From Amblyornis subalaris (taxonomy: Eukaryota; Chordata; Aves; Passeriformes; Ptilonorhynchidae), in assembly GCA_018881555.1 (NCBI GenBank), contig JACAXG010000064.1, positions 3,849,304 to 3,913,303 of the forward strand: a stretch of 64,000 bases of DNA, in the 5' to 3' direction. The translations under genes were made by a program, and so were the position numbers. Below, in pieces: positions 46,572 through 58,630 of the stretch (positions are counted from its first letter, which is position 1; the number at the start of each line of letters is the position of its first letter). The notes beneath the pieces were generated by a model. That model worked only from the letters and a program-made list of their open reading frames with translations, did not search any database and was not told the origin of the DNA.

Positions 46572-46996
46572 CCAGTTGCTTTCCTCTTTCTCTTGAGGTA
46601 TTATCTGCTCTTTGCTGAGCACCCAAGGATGCTGCAGTTTATTCCCACAGGAAAAAAGTGTCTTTTGCAGAGGGAGAATTGAAACACAGAGAGGTGCTCG
46701 GTTACAAGGAGTGTCTTTCAGAGAGCTAAAAAGTGGAGCCGGGTCTACAAACCCCAGAGCGTTTGAGATGCANTCAAGTTGATTTTAAATTCATTAACTC
46801 AAGTGTCAGTGTATTAGCTGAGCCAGGATGGAATGAGGCGTGAGCTGATTTATCCTTCTTGTGGGATTTTGCAGCTCCTGCTCGCTTTGTGCTGCATGGC
46901 TGGCTTNGAGTCAGCTCTGATGTCTTTGTGCGCCGTGACACTCCTGCAGCTTTTATCTACTGCTCCATCCAGGCCTTGCCTGTCTCTTTCACCAAA

Positions 46997-47410
46997 TCCC
47001 AGGATCGTTTAGGTTGGAAAAGACATCCAAGACCATCGAGTCTGACCTGTGGCCGATCCCCACCTCGTCACCCAGCCCAGAGCACTGAGTGCCACNTCCA
47101 GGCNTTCCTTGGACACCTCCAGGGATGGCGACTCCACCACCTCCCTGGGCAGCCCNTTCCAATGCNTGACAACCCTTTCCATNNAGNAATTCNTCCTNAT
47201 GTCCAACCTGAACCTCCTCTGGCAGAACTCGAGGCCATTTCCTCTCATCCTGTCCCTNGTTCCCTGGGAGCAGAGCCTGACCCCCACCTTGCTCCACTCT
47301 CCTTGAGGTGGTTATAAAGAGTGAGAAGGTCTCCCCTGAGCCTCCTTTTGTCCAGGTTAAACCCCTCCAGCTGCCTCAGCCCCTCCTCGTGGGACTCACT
47401 CTCTAGAACC
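46997..47410 (-). mobile_element. CR1 LINE fragment, rich in ambiguous bases
   Basis: CCCAGGATCGTTTAGGTTGG marks the 3' end. CATCGAGTCTGACC, CACCTCCAGGGATGGCGACTCC and CCCTGGGAGCAGAGCCTGA follow, ending near the CAGCCCCTCCTCGTGGGA block. Ten ambiguous bases fall at subfamily-variable positions. It is the same subfamily as 9238 and 10769. Confidence 0.93.
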
Positions 47411-47608
47411 ATCATCACCTTCCTTTTGGATTCCATCCATTAAAAAGTTGGCAGAAGAACTAAACCTGGAGGAAATCTTTTCCAGGAAGAAAGGAAAGTG
47501 TTAAGTCCTTCGTCCAACCTAGGGTCAAAGATTTCAGGGTTAGCCAGAATTATTGGTTTATCCTCTTTGGTTCTTCGAGAATTGTCTCTCTTACTTAGGA
47601 TATGTGAA

Positions 47609-47760
47609 CTCATAGAATCCTTAAGTTTGGGAAAGACCTCCAAGATCAAGTCCAACTTTCAACAAAATCCCACCATTTCCACCAAAACATAACCCCAAGT
47701 GCCAGGTCTGCTCCTCTTTTGAACAGTCCCAGTGATGGTGACTCCCCCCCTTCCTTGGGG
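47609..47760 (-). mobile_element. CR1 LINE 3' fragment
   Basis: CATAGAATCCTTAAGTTTGGG, AAAGACCTCCAAGATCAAGTCC and GTGATGGTGACTCCCC appear in minus-strand order. It lies 200 bases after another minus-strand CR1 but is a separate insertion, since it has its own 3' tail. Confidence 0.91.
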
Positions 47761-48890
47761 ATACACATACCTACATATCTACGTTATTTATACATATAAT
47801 GATGCACAGAATGTCTGATTTTACAGCCACAAACCATTTCTTTTTATCCCGTTTTTGGGGTGTTCAGGTCACTGCATCTCAATGAAATCGAACGACAGGG
47901 ACACCATCATCACCTCCCCATGTAAGCTGCTCAAACATCTCATTATTTTGTCAGCCATATGAACAGAAATGTGCATTTTGAGCTCCTGTGCATCCCTTTT
48001 CCCTCTTTTAAGCCCCATTTTGGTCTCGGAGACAACTCATTGCAATTCCAACGTAGTCCAGAGAAATGTGCCAGTGGAAGTGAGAGGAGGATTTTCCCGT
48101 AACTGGTGAAACTCATTCCCACCCCCAAGGTTGTTTTGACTTTATTCCCTACAAGCCCCAGGATACACGCTGGATGTGTAAACATTTACATTTAATAAAT
48201 CAGTCAGGGGAAGCCACTTTAAGCACTGTCTTTACGCAAAGAGCATCTTCTTATTAAGTCAGAACATATTATGCAATGACTCTAATGTGCCTCAGGTGCA
48301 CTTTAAAATGTATATATTTGTTTTCCTCCCGTGCTCTGTTATTTATTACACGCAGCAATCGCCGCTCTGCCCCAGCCATGGGTGCCTGATGTCTTTTGAT
48401 ATAATTTATAAGCAGCTAATAAAACTCCAATGTTTACGGAGGCTGCCTGGGAGGAATCTGAGGTCTAACAACTCCTCTCCGTCAGCTGGTCGGCNGGAGA
48501 AGACAAACAGTGCGCTGGGATGAGTCATTAAGAAGCAATTTTGCATAGATGNGGCTTGATTATACAAGCACAAATAATTCCAGCCCGTATTTCCAGCCTT
48601 CCTGCTCCATGGCCAATGGAGAGAGCAGCAAGGAAGGAAAGCTGTTTCCGTCTGATCGGAGCAAAGTGGTCAGCTCCTCACCGCACAGGATCTTCCCATC
48701 TTCTCAGATGCTGTTTTTCGCACAAAACTCATCCCTCTGATCCTGAGTATTCCTTAGAACATCCGTTAAACTGCTGGCAGAAGACACTTTGGTCTTCCCA
48801 AGAAGGAAAACCAGAAAATAGAAATGCAGTATTTTGTTCTGTGTGGGATATCCATAGTACCATAGCCCAGCGCTGAGCACAGAACTCCAT
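47761..48890. other. Single-copy DNA, no gene seen
   Basis: AT-rich sequence around 48190-48420 without any recognised repeat. Nothing coding is visible. Confidence 0.55.
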
Positions 48891-49132
48891 GTGGGATAAT
48901 AGGAAAAATTAGGTTGAATATCAGGAAAAATTTCTTTGCTGAAGGAGTGTTAAGCATTGGAACAGGCTGCTGAGGGAAGTGCTGGAGTGACCATCCCTGG
49001 AAGTGTTCAAAAAACGAGTAGAAATGATACTTCAAAATGTGGTTTAGTGGGCATGGGGGTATTTGGTCAAAGGATGGACTTGATGATCCTGGAAGTCTTT
49101 TCCAACTTTAATGAATGATTTGGTGATCCTGG
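48891..49132 (+). mobile_element. CR1 LINE 3' fragment
   Basis: ATATCAGGAAAAATTTCTTTGCTG, GCATTGGAACAGGCTGCTG, GTGACCATCCCTGGAAGTG and GGTCAAAGGATGGACTTGATG lead to a degraded tail. Confidence 0.92.
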
Positions 49133-52094
49133 GTTTGTTGCTGGTCTGGCACTGGAAGCTGCTCGGTCCCACCAAGCTGGATTCAAAGTGACCAAACTTG
49201 CCACCTTTGGCACATCCGTGCTGTGGGTGCAGCCCTAATGGCACCTTTGAAACAGATTTCTCAGGGCCTGAGGTGATTTTATCAGCTTGTTCATGTTTCT
49301 CTGCATGATCTCTGAGCTGTTTCAGATCAATCTTTAATCCCAGTCTGCCCAAAACAGAGCCAGGAGTAGATGGAGGCAGGCAGGGACCTTTGCCAGGATG
49401 AGTGGTGAAGTGCCCTGGTCCCACGGACGCTGCCTTTGGATTGGGGAGAGGAATTTTTTCTTCTCCCCTGAGATGCTTTAATTTCTTAATCCAGGTAGCA
49501 TGAGTTCAGGGGCTGACTTGACTCTTTTCCCCCTCGAGACAGAAACCTACAGCATACAAACTGTTAATTGTAGAGGGATTTCAGCCAGCAGGAATTTCTT
49601 CCATCTTCTTGAGCTTTCCTCTTGTCACCGGTTTTGTTCTCCTCTCTCTGGTTTTTAGTCACTCCGAGAACAAGACATTCACCCCTCANTGCTCGGAGAT
49701 GAAGAGTTGGGCAGAGGAGGTCTGAAAAAAACCCTGTGAGTCCTCCTGGACCAATTGTTGTCGGGAATTAGCTGAGCTTGGGATAAACAAACACCCTGGA
49801 TACTTCAGAGTGGTGGAAAGAGCAATATAAAAGTGCCTGTTTCCATCCCTCTGGGGAATAAATGAGCACTTCTTTTTCTCCAAGCACACCCTGGAGCTGA
49901 TACCTGTTCCTTTGAAGCCACTGCTGAAGCCTTGATTGACATCAGTGGGGTCGCTCCATCACCTCCTGGGTGGGGTAGTTTGGGAACAGAGCATGGCTCA
50001 AGCTCTGACAGCTCCTTTAATGCCCAGGTTGNCTTCAGGGAGTTCATAGACACTCACACATGTGTGTGTATCCATGGAAGTAAAGGGAAAACAGCAAATA
50101 TGTTTTGATTACTGAATANCTCAGTGGGACGTGCCTTCAAATGGGAAATCAAATTATTTTGTTCTGCATTCAGGTTTCAAGCTGAGAGAAAAAAGGAACC
50201 ACCTCTTTCGTTCTAATCTGGCTTNTAAGTGTATTGAAATGGAAGTTTAAAGCGTGAACTTTCCCTTCCCTCTCTTTCATACTGTGAGGGAAACTGCCTC
50301 TGACACATCCCGTGGCTTCTGCTGGTCACTGATGAACTGTGCTTGGGCCATCCATTAATTTCAATTCCTTCAGGTTTTAACCTGTATCCGAGGGGCTGAG
50401 TGATAATGAACATGGATTAAAGTGAGTCTCAATNCCAGCATTAAATTAATTATAAACAGATTTTAAAAGGTATTTGGCCTCTCCAATGCCACTGTCAACC
50501 GAAGTGGCCGTTCAGTGCCAAGCACCAGAGAAAGGCCAAAAGGGCAGGGAAGAAACCAAGAACTGGTGACACTTTCTGCTGTCACAGCCTTGACTCAGGG
50601 AATAGAATTAACCCTGGAGAGACTCAGGCACCTTGCTGACCCACTGCTGCCCGAGGAAAGAATGAGGAATACAGAGAATTTGTCCTTTTTTGGGGTTTTC
50701 CAGTTCAAAAAAAGGCACTGGCAGTACTGGGGTGGCTCAGCCAGGAAGGTTGGGACAGCTGAATATACAAGGATATACAATGGGAAACTGGGAGAAAAGG
50801 GTGTGTCCAGACTCAAGGTGAAAAGAAATCCTGTTACTGTATGAAAATCCCTAAGAGAAGGATGTAGAGAACATGGATCTCAACTCTTGGGGATACGAAA
50901 AATTAATTAGACTGGAAGAGTAGTTGGGTGACCTGAACTTCTTGGCCCTGCTTGGAAGAAGGGTTTGGACTGGTTACCTCCAAAGTTGATATCCAACCTA
51001 AATTATCCTGAAGTTTTATGTAGAGGACTCTATCTGAATTAGTCCCCAAAGATTCCTCCAGAGCCAGTGGATGTTGAGTTTTGGGTGTAAAATCCAGTGG
51101 CTGCACTGAATATTCCTCCATTTTTCGGGACTTTAGACTTTTAGCTCCAACAGAAAAAGAAAGGCTCCAAAGTAGACAGCAAATGTTAAAAAAAAATTAT
51201 TAATCCTCTATTTTTCTGTTTCTCCAGTCTCCCCAGTTTCTCTCTACTATCCTGCATTTTTCTTGGGATTTCTCAGCCTCCTTATTCTGTCCCACACTCC
51301 TTTAAACTTTTAAAGACTTTAAACAGCAGCATTTAAAACCTCCCTGTCCCGGTGTTAACACGTGTTTTGGGTTTGGGGTCCCAGGACATGCATTCATGAA
51401 GATTACAAATTACTTTGTGCCGTTCCTGCCGTCTCCTGGAATGATTTCACCGCAGCAATAGCCGGAAGAGGTCATGTAAAAACATCTATTATCCATTTAC
51501 CACTGTCACCCTGCTCCTGACACGACTCTTTCTTCATCCATACGGAATGGAGAAAGCGTGTTCTCTCCGAGGGGACAGAAGGAAATAAAAACTCTGCTCT
51601 GAAACTCCAGCCAGGATGTGCCTGCGAGGAGGAAGAAATGCCTTAAATATGTTTTTTGTCTGCCCGATCTCAGCCAGACCTGGTGTGTTCTCCCAACTAC
51701 TCATTTCAATCCATGAAGACNTAACACAGGAATATTGACCTCATTTGCCTACTGTTGAATATCTTTGTACTTTTATTTAGCCTTAAAAGACAAGAAAGTG
51801 GCATTAATTCAACTTTTCCTGCTAAAAAACTGAGGCACAGGGGAAGACTGGGATTTACCTGCACGATTTTGGGTGTCTGTAGCTTAGTTGTCTGTGTTTA
51901 ATTATCTTCATTCTCATTGCAGTTAATGACAATTCAAATCAATGAACTGAATGGAGTTTTGGTTGTGAATCACCTGAGAAAGTGATACTGAAACCAAATC
52001 TTCCAGGAAAGGGAGGAAAAGAGCNGGAAAAGGAATTGCCCATCCCTTGGTCACTCATTACTGTAGTGACTTGAGGAAGACCCGAAAAAGGAGA
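49133..52094. other. Single-copy DNA, nearly 3 kb, no gene seen
   Basis: Only a doubtful 45-base CR1-like scrap near 50968. A short ACACATGTGTGT palindrome lies near 50056. No coding domain in any frame. Confidence 0.55.
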
Positions 52095-52430
52095 AAAGGA
52101 GGCTCAGGGAAGACCTGATCACTCCACAACCACCTCAAAGGAGGTTGAGTGAGGTGAGGGTTGGTCACTTTTCCCAGGAAACAACAGGACAAGGGAAAAC
52201 GGCCTCGAGCTGTGCCAGGGCAGGTCCAGGTTGGATATTAGGAAAAATTTCTTCACTGAAAGGATGGTTAAGCATTGGAATGGACTGCCAGGGTAAACAG
52301 CGAAGTCATCATCCTTCAAGAGTTCAAAAATGAGCAGATGTGGCATTTGGGGATGTGGTTTGGTGACCGTGGTGGTGTTTGGTCAAAGGTTGGACCCGAT
52401 GATCTTGGAGGTCTTTTCCAACGGAAATGG
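52095..52430 (+). mobile_element. CR1 LINE fragment
   Basis: It starts in the GGAGGCTCAGGGAAGACC block and continues through GGAAACAACAGGACAAGGG, ATATTAGGAAAAATTTCTTCACTG and GGTCAAAGGTTGGACCCGATG. It ends at CTTTTCCAACGG; the usual ATTCTATG tail is replaced by AATGGAATGG. Confidence 0.92.
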
Positions 52431-53600
52431 AATGGAAACAGAGCTGCTCCAGAGGCTCCAGCTCCGTGGCAGGCTGTCACTCCGTGTGTGGCTGCGCGGG
52501 CTGCGAGCACGAGGCACTGGGATGTCTGTTTATGTGTATTATTTATTAAGCAAATGATTGCCGTGCCNGGCATCTGGAAACGCGCCGTAAATAAAACACA
52601 GCAGAGTCTTAAATTTCGCTGCTNTTCGCAGGCAAATGTCCCTCAGCCCTCCCTCACTGCCACAGCAAACCTCGGTAAATAACAGCCAGGGCTTGCTGTC
52701 AGTGCCNAAAGGCACCGAAGAGCAAACCCAGCCTCCTGCCACCTTCTGGAGGAGAATTGGCAGGAGCTGCTGACGCCAAAAACTCCACTCTGCACCTCCA
52801 GGAAAAACTTCCTGATGAAGAGAGTGGAGCACAGGAAGGGAAGATCCTGTTAGATTTGGGGTTTCCACATGACCTCTGAAGACAATTCCATCTATCTCCA
52901 GTTGTCTTCCAAATGGGCTTGAGCAAGGCTCCAAGAGGGAACTTTTCAGATAGGGGCGTTTTCCTAAGGAACTAAAATCTGTCACGGCCTACAGCACAAA
53001 ATATAAATCCACACATTGGGTCAGGCTGGGTTCCAGGTTCAGCCTGAAGTCCAGACTCATCCACTGTGCACCAGCATTGAAGGAGTTAACAATCAAAGCC
53101 TGCAAACTCTACAGAAAGGGGAGAGCTTGAATAGTTTTCAGTGCGACAAAACGAACTCTAGGTCATCTGGAGGGTCTGGATAGTCCAAGGGGAACCAAGC
53201 TGGCTGCAGTTCATCCCAAGACATGTTTTGGAAGAAGAGTTCAAGTGATGTTCCCAAAGTCTTGGGATATTTTACTTTTGGAGTGACGCGTTTTTATTTG
53301 GTTGGTTGGATTTTGTGCCTTGATAAACTCACGCTGTCTTAGACAATTCCAGGGTATGACATGGGTCAAGAAATCTGTACAGGATTATCCCGTCGTTCAA
53401 AAAAATGAGTTTATCATAAAGCCATGGTCAGGGGACACCAGAACTGGTAATTTTTAGTAGAAGAACCCAGAGGTGATCTCTGAGCTATTTATGATCAGCC
53501 CCCTGCCATGGCAAAGCCAAGAAGTTGCCTGGAGTCCTGGATCTGGTGACTCCAGGGTTTGTGGGACAGGNAATCTGGGACAGAATTAGGGCACTTCAAT
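52431..53600. other. Single-copy DNA, no gene seen
   Basis: A 148-codon minus-strand frame (52539-52985) has several ambiguous codons and no recognisable domain. No repeat recognised. Confidence 0.55.
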
Positions 53601-53766
53601 CGTAGAATCATAGAATGGTTTGGGTTGGAAGGGTTTGAAAAGCCATCTCCTTCCAACCCCATGGCAAGGGCAAGAATGTCGTGCACTGGATCAGGTTGCT
53701 CCAAGCCCCATCCAACCTGGCCTTGGACACTTTCGGGGATAAGACATCCACAACTTCTCTGGGCCA
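53601..53766 (-). mobile_element. CR1 LINE 3' fragment (inverted pair, left)
   Basis: CGTAGAATCATAGAATGGTTTGGG is the tail, and the piece runs to ACAACTTCTCTGGGCC. It faces the plus-strand CR1 at 53783 with about 16 bases between their 5' ends. Confidence 0.92.
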
Positions 53767-53782
53767 ATAAACACCAATTATC

Positions 53783-54022
53783 CAGGANCAGGGGAACAGT
53801 TTCAAACTGAGAGTGTATTTTTAAATTAGATATTAAGAAAAAAGTCTACTCTGAGGGTGGTGAGGCACTGGAAGAGGTTGCCCAGGGAAGTTTTGGATCT
53901 GGAATTCAGATTGTGGAACCTGGGATAGTGGAAGGTGACCCTGCCCATGGCAGGGGGTTGGAATNAGATGGTCTTTAAGGTCCCTTCCAATCCAAACCAN
54001 TCCATGATTCTGTGACTGTGTG
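53783..54022 (+). mobile_element. CR1 LINE 3' fragment (inverted pair, right)
   Basis: TTAGATATTAAGAAAAAAGTC, GGTGGTGAGGCACTGGAAGAGG, CCTGGGATAGTGGAAGGTG and the tail CCATGATTCTGTGACTGTGTG occur in order. The segment around 53893-53915 has lost the usual GCCCCATCCCTGG block. Confidence 0.91.
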
Positions 54023-55420
54023 ACACTCTCTCTGTCCTTCTCACAGTCACTTCTTCTGCTAAACTGGGATTGCTGTGGCTCATCCCCTTCCCAGTGCCCG
54101 TCCTCTCCTTCCAGGCAGACCCCCAGGGAGACACAGCTCATTCCTGAGCTCGTTATGCCCAGGTAGAGCTCAATAGACTCAATAATTAACGACCCTCGGA
54201 GGAACCAGGGCCGCAGTCAGACTGAGGCTTCCAGTCAGTGCAGGAGTAGCAGGGCTTGAAGGAAAAGGATTTGTAATTAATGTCCTCTACAATATGCAAA
54301 TGAGATTTCCTTGTCCTTAGACCAAAGGCAACTAAATTAGTCTGACAAAAAGGGAAGAAGAACAGGAGACAATGTTTAAATTAGAGAACAGAGGGAGGAT
54401 GATGCTTTTATTCCGCAGTAATTTAGATTACAAATCCACTCTGCCCTGGACCAGTGAGNATTTCTGTCTGCTCAGTTGCCTAATTTGTGTTTGGCTCAAA
54501 GGAAGAAGGTATTTTGTTTAATTTTTTTTCTTTTCTTTTCCTCTATGTCTGGAACAGAAACAGCTCTGGGAAGGAACAGCCAGGAAAGCAAAGCAAGACA
54601 ACACAGCAGCAATCTGTGAGGTGATCTCTGAAAGAAAACAGGAGCTCCTGGGATTCTCTCAGTTAGGTGGTTTGGGGAAAATCTTCGGGCAGAGGCACAA
54701 AAAAAATGCATTTTGCAACTTGAGTAAATTAGCTTTGCTCCTTACAGGAGGATGGAGAATGGGGTGAGTGATTCTCTGAGAAGGAAAGCAAAAGGGTGGA
54801 TGTGTATCAGAGCCACTGGAAAAGGGGAGAGCGTGTTTAGGNATAAAAGAGGGCTTAAAATAGAAAGACCAGGATGGGATGAACACACAGTGGGGTCCTT
54901 GAAGAACAAAACTGGTCCTCTATCACTTTATTGTGTTACCTCATCACTGGTTTCATCCTTCACGACTTCAGAAGCCTCTCTGGCAGCTTCAGGGTTAATC
55001 TCTCCCCTCACACTCAACTGCAGAACACTGGAGCACCACTGACCTGCAAATCCATCTTGCATTCACCCATTTTTTCCCCATCTATCGAGTCCAGTCAACA
55101 GCTCAGTAAAAATCAGCACAACTCTGTGTTAAATCTTGCAGAGACCTCAGGCAGGCAGGTCTGGATGCTCTGGTCCATTGAGATGGGTTTCATCTGGTCA
55201 GATGTTGGCAGATTCCCCCAAATAAATGACTGGAAGTGAGTTATTTTAAGGAAATTGAGGGAATTTGGCATTTTTAGGAAGCTGGGCACCTCATCCTGAC
55301 AATATTGTCTGGAGTAGGGAAGATAAATCTAAAATGATTTAAAGACTATGTGTGAGCAGGTGATTTTAGTTTTTTCCAGTCCATCTCTAATGCACAGTGC
55401 AGGAACATAGAAATAGGGAA
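54023..55420. other. Single-copy DNA, no gene seen
   Basis: No mobile element or coding signal recognised. Confidence 0.55.
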
Positions 55421-55877
55421 TCATAGAATCATTTAGGTTGGAAAAAANCTATAAGATCAAGAAGTCCAAGCCTTAACCCAGCACTGCCAAGGCCACCATG
55501 TCCCCAAGTGCCACATCTGCCCATCTTTTAAACACCTCCAGGGATGGTGACTCCACCACGTCCATGGGCAGCCTGTTCCGGGGCTGGACCAGCCTTCCAG
55601 TGAAGCATTTGTTCCTAATATCCAATCTAAACCTCCCCTGATGGAATTTGAGGCTGTTTTCCCTTGTCCTGTCCCTGTTCCCTGGGAGCAGAGCCTGACC
55701 CGCCCTGTCAGAGAGTTGTGGGGAGCCAGAAGGTCTCNCCCAAGCCTCCTTTTCACCAGGCTGAGCCCCTTTCCCAGCTCCCTCAGCCACTCCTGGTGCT
55801 CCAGACCCTTNNCCAGCTCCATTCCCTTCCCTGGACATGCTCCAGCCCCTTAATAACTTTCCTGGATGAGGAGCCCA
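55421..55877 (-). mobile_element. CR1 LINE fragment
   Basis: TCATAGAATCATTTAGGTTGG is the tail. CACCTCCAGGGATGGTGACTCC, TGGGCAGCCTGTTCC, CCCTGGGAGCAGAGCC and a GGACATGCTCCAGCCC block show about 455 bases of CR1. Confidence 0.94.
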
Positions 55878-57799
55878 CATCTCACCCTTGGCTGATGTGT
55901 CCCACTTGAGCTATGGGAAAACACTCCTGGTTCCTCCCTCTGGTTTTGCAAAACAAGTCCACAAGTTTCTCTTAGAAAATTTTCTCCTTTCTTTGGCACT
56001 TCTGGGCGATGTCTCTGTTCAGCGAGCTCAGTTTTCCTTTAGGAGGCAGGACAGGCTGCTGAGGAGGGCTGGGGTTGAAGATCATTGCCTTTATCGAGCT
56101 AACCTGATGTTTGATCTTTCTCAAATCGCTTGCCCTCTCCATAATTCTGTTTTTCTTCCCTGTCTCCCCCTGGAGTTACCGCTGAGGTCGTAACTCTTTC
56201 AAGGGGGGGAATCAGCTCTCTTTAATTTCTTATTTAATTCTGCATCTCTGTTTCTGTTGGGCCAATTTATTCAGTGTTTTCCAGAGGCTCTCTCTCCACA
56301 CCAGTCACCGTGCCCGCCTTGCCCACTAGGTGTCATGAAACCATGAGCTCTCGGAGCTGTGGGCGAGGGGGACTTGCAGCTGCCTTGCAGCAAATTGCTG
56401 GAGTTCCTCCCTGGCCATCTGCTTTTTTTTGGAGGTAGCCCACTCAGTCGGGAGCTGTGAGGAAAGCATCAGCTGCCGCCAGCGCCGTCCTATTTTCAGC
56501 TCCGAGGAATCACGACTGTTGGCTGCTCTGCCAGGAGCGGCAGCTCCTGGCATTTGCTGGGAGGTTCGTGAGCACAGGAGCAAACCCANAGGGAGAAGGG
56601 TTTGGCTTCAGCTGCCCCATCCTTTGACATGGACAGCTCTGCAGCTCTTCCAAGTCTTTGTATCCACTGCAGGAATTAATGTGCTCCTTTCATTTTCGAG
56701 CTGCTGGAAGGACGAGGTGTGCTGGGAGAAGTTGTGCTTGGGATTGGTGGAGACACCTCCCTGGAAAGGCTCTCAGAGAGAAGAGANATGAAGTTTTCAG
56801 GCTGGAGATGTGACTCATCGAGAGATGCAGGCTCCAAACAGCTTCATACACAAAGGTCTTCGGGGTCTAAGCATCCCTTAATAAGTTTTGGATGCTTTCC
56901 TTATTTTTCAGAAGTGTGCTTTCATTTTTCTTTCGTTCTTCAAGTGATTAGTTAACATTTATCTCTTCTCTTTTAAAGAGCTCTCTTCTCTTTGGGCTGG
57001 CCTGCAGTCAGCAGGGTTCAAGTGTGTGGGGAATGTTTTTCATTAGTTGCTTGACTGAAGAAAAAGCGATGGTTAATGTAAGTGGTTGCTTGTTTCCAAA
57101 TGTTTTATTTCTCTCTTTGTCAAGGAAAGGAGAGGATCTCAGCTCCTTGGTTTTCAGCTGAGGGGTTTCCAAGAGGGAATTAATCCAGTTGTCCCCCACG
57201 GAAATAATTTTTGCTAAGGTGAAAGCCAACTTTGTGGAGATTTGGACATCACCCCACTCACTTCAGGGACAGATTGCCAAGGGATATCTTGTCACCACAA
57301 CAGGACACTTTCATCCCTCTCCCTCACACACAACCCTGCTCCNGTGGAAAAGGTTGGGAAGATCCTCTTCCTTCCTGAAGCTCCATGTGAAGACGCCACG
57401 TGAGCTGGAAACGCAGCACATCTTTCCGAAGACTCNTGTTAACAGCTCAGCAAATGTAGGATTTTTTTGGAGCCAACAGCTTGTCAGACCCGAATAAGAC
57501 TTCCACATTTCCAGCATTGGAAGCAAAATTTTCAGGATGTTTTGCAAAGGGTTTTTTTTTTTTTTTTCTGCCAACCTCTCCCTGTTGGTGTTCTGGCCTA
57601 GTCTGGAAGTTTGATGAGGCCAGACAAGTCCCAGGAGGTGTCAGGGATGTGAGTCGCTGGTTTGAGGGTGAAAAGGAGGGTGAGAGTTTTTCCATATGGA
57701 CCAAATCTCTTTGAAGACACTTTGATTCTGGGATGAAGCGCAGATGCCAGCTGCTTTTATTTGGTCTTCTAGACCTGGGCCTGCAGCTGTAGAGATTCA
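55878..57799. other. Single-copy DNA, no gene seen
   Basis: Contains the weak CTCF-like motif at 56323 and a T run at 57549. Frames of up to 131 codons have no domain. Confidence 0.55.
56323..56334 (+). promoter_or_regulatory. Candidate CTCF core motif
   Basis: CCACTAGGTGTC matches 11 of 12 core positions (T in place of the penultimate G). With the 42000 motif on the other strand it forms a divergent pair 14 kb apart. This is weak evidence on its own. Confidence 0.25.
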
Positions 57800-58262
57800 G
57801 CAGCAGAGGAAGTGCAGAGAGGAGAACAGAAGATGGCAACAAAGATGGTGAAGGGACTGGAGCATCTCTTTTATGAGGTCGGGCTGAGAGAGTTGGACAT
57901 GTTCAGTCTAGAAAAGAGGTTACTGAGAGGGAACCTCATCCATGTCCATCAGTATCTGCAGGGAAGGGTCAGAGCATGGACCAGGCTCTGCTCCGTGGGG
58001 CCCAGCAATGGGACAAGAGGAAGGGGCAGGAACTGATGCCCAGGAAGTTCCACCTGAACATGGGGAAGAACTTCTTCCCTGGGCAGTGACCGAGCACTGG
58101 ATTGCCCAGAGANGGTGTGGAGTCTCCTCCCTGGAGATATCCCAGAACTGTCTGGACCCAATCCTGTGCCNTGTGCTCTGGGATGGCCCTGCNNGAGCAG
58201 GGAGGTGGGACCAGATGACTCCNCTGTGGTCCCTTCCAGCCTGACCCATTCCATGATTCTGT
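57800..58262 (+). mobile_element. CR1 LINE fragment
   Basis: It begins in a weak match (GAGGAAGTGCAGAGAGGAG) and continues through GGGACTGGAGCATCTCTTTTATGAGG, GTTGGACATGTTCAG and GGGGCCCAGCAATGGGAC to the tail CCATTCCATGATTCTGTG. It is the same subfamily as the minus-strand copy at 28354, with frameshifts in the coding part. Confidence 0.94.
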
Positions 58263-58462
58263 GGGAAGAGACACATGTTCTAAGGCTCCAAGTCCCTTCC
58301 TGGGTCCTGCAGAAGTCACTGCAAAGCCCCACTGAGCAAAACCTGGAGCAAATCTGTGGAAGGTCGAGGAAAGTCTGATCTTCGTGAGGAAACAGCCGAA
58401 ACCCTGGTTCTCCCACCTGGGAGTAACCTTGGAGTCCTCTACAAGGAGATCCTGCCTTGCCT

Positions 58463-58630
58463 TNNCCAGAGAAGCTGTGGCTGCCCCATCCCTGGAANCG
58501 TCCAANGCCAGGTTGGANNGGGCTTGGAGCAANCTGGGATAGNNGAAGGTGTCCCTGCCCATGGCAGGNGGTTGGAACNNGATGATCTTTCAGGTCCCTT
58601 CCAACCCAAACCGTTCCATGACTCTGTGAT
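58463..58630 (+). mobile_element. CR1 LINE 3' fragment with many ambiguous bases
   Basis: GAAGCTGTGGCTGCCCCATCC through the tail CCGTTCCATGACTCTGTGATG. About a dozen ambiguous bases in 170 positions give the highest density in the window, mostly at sites that vary between CR1 copies. Confidence 0.93.

Noticed and set aside
50968..51014. CR1-like tail (CCAACCTAAATTATCC)
   Set aside because: Only about 20 bases match and the rest has no CR1 landmark.
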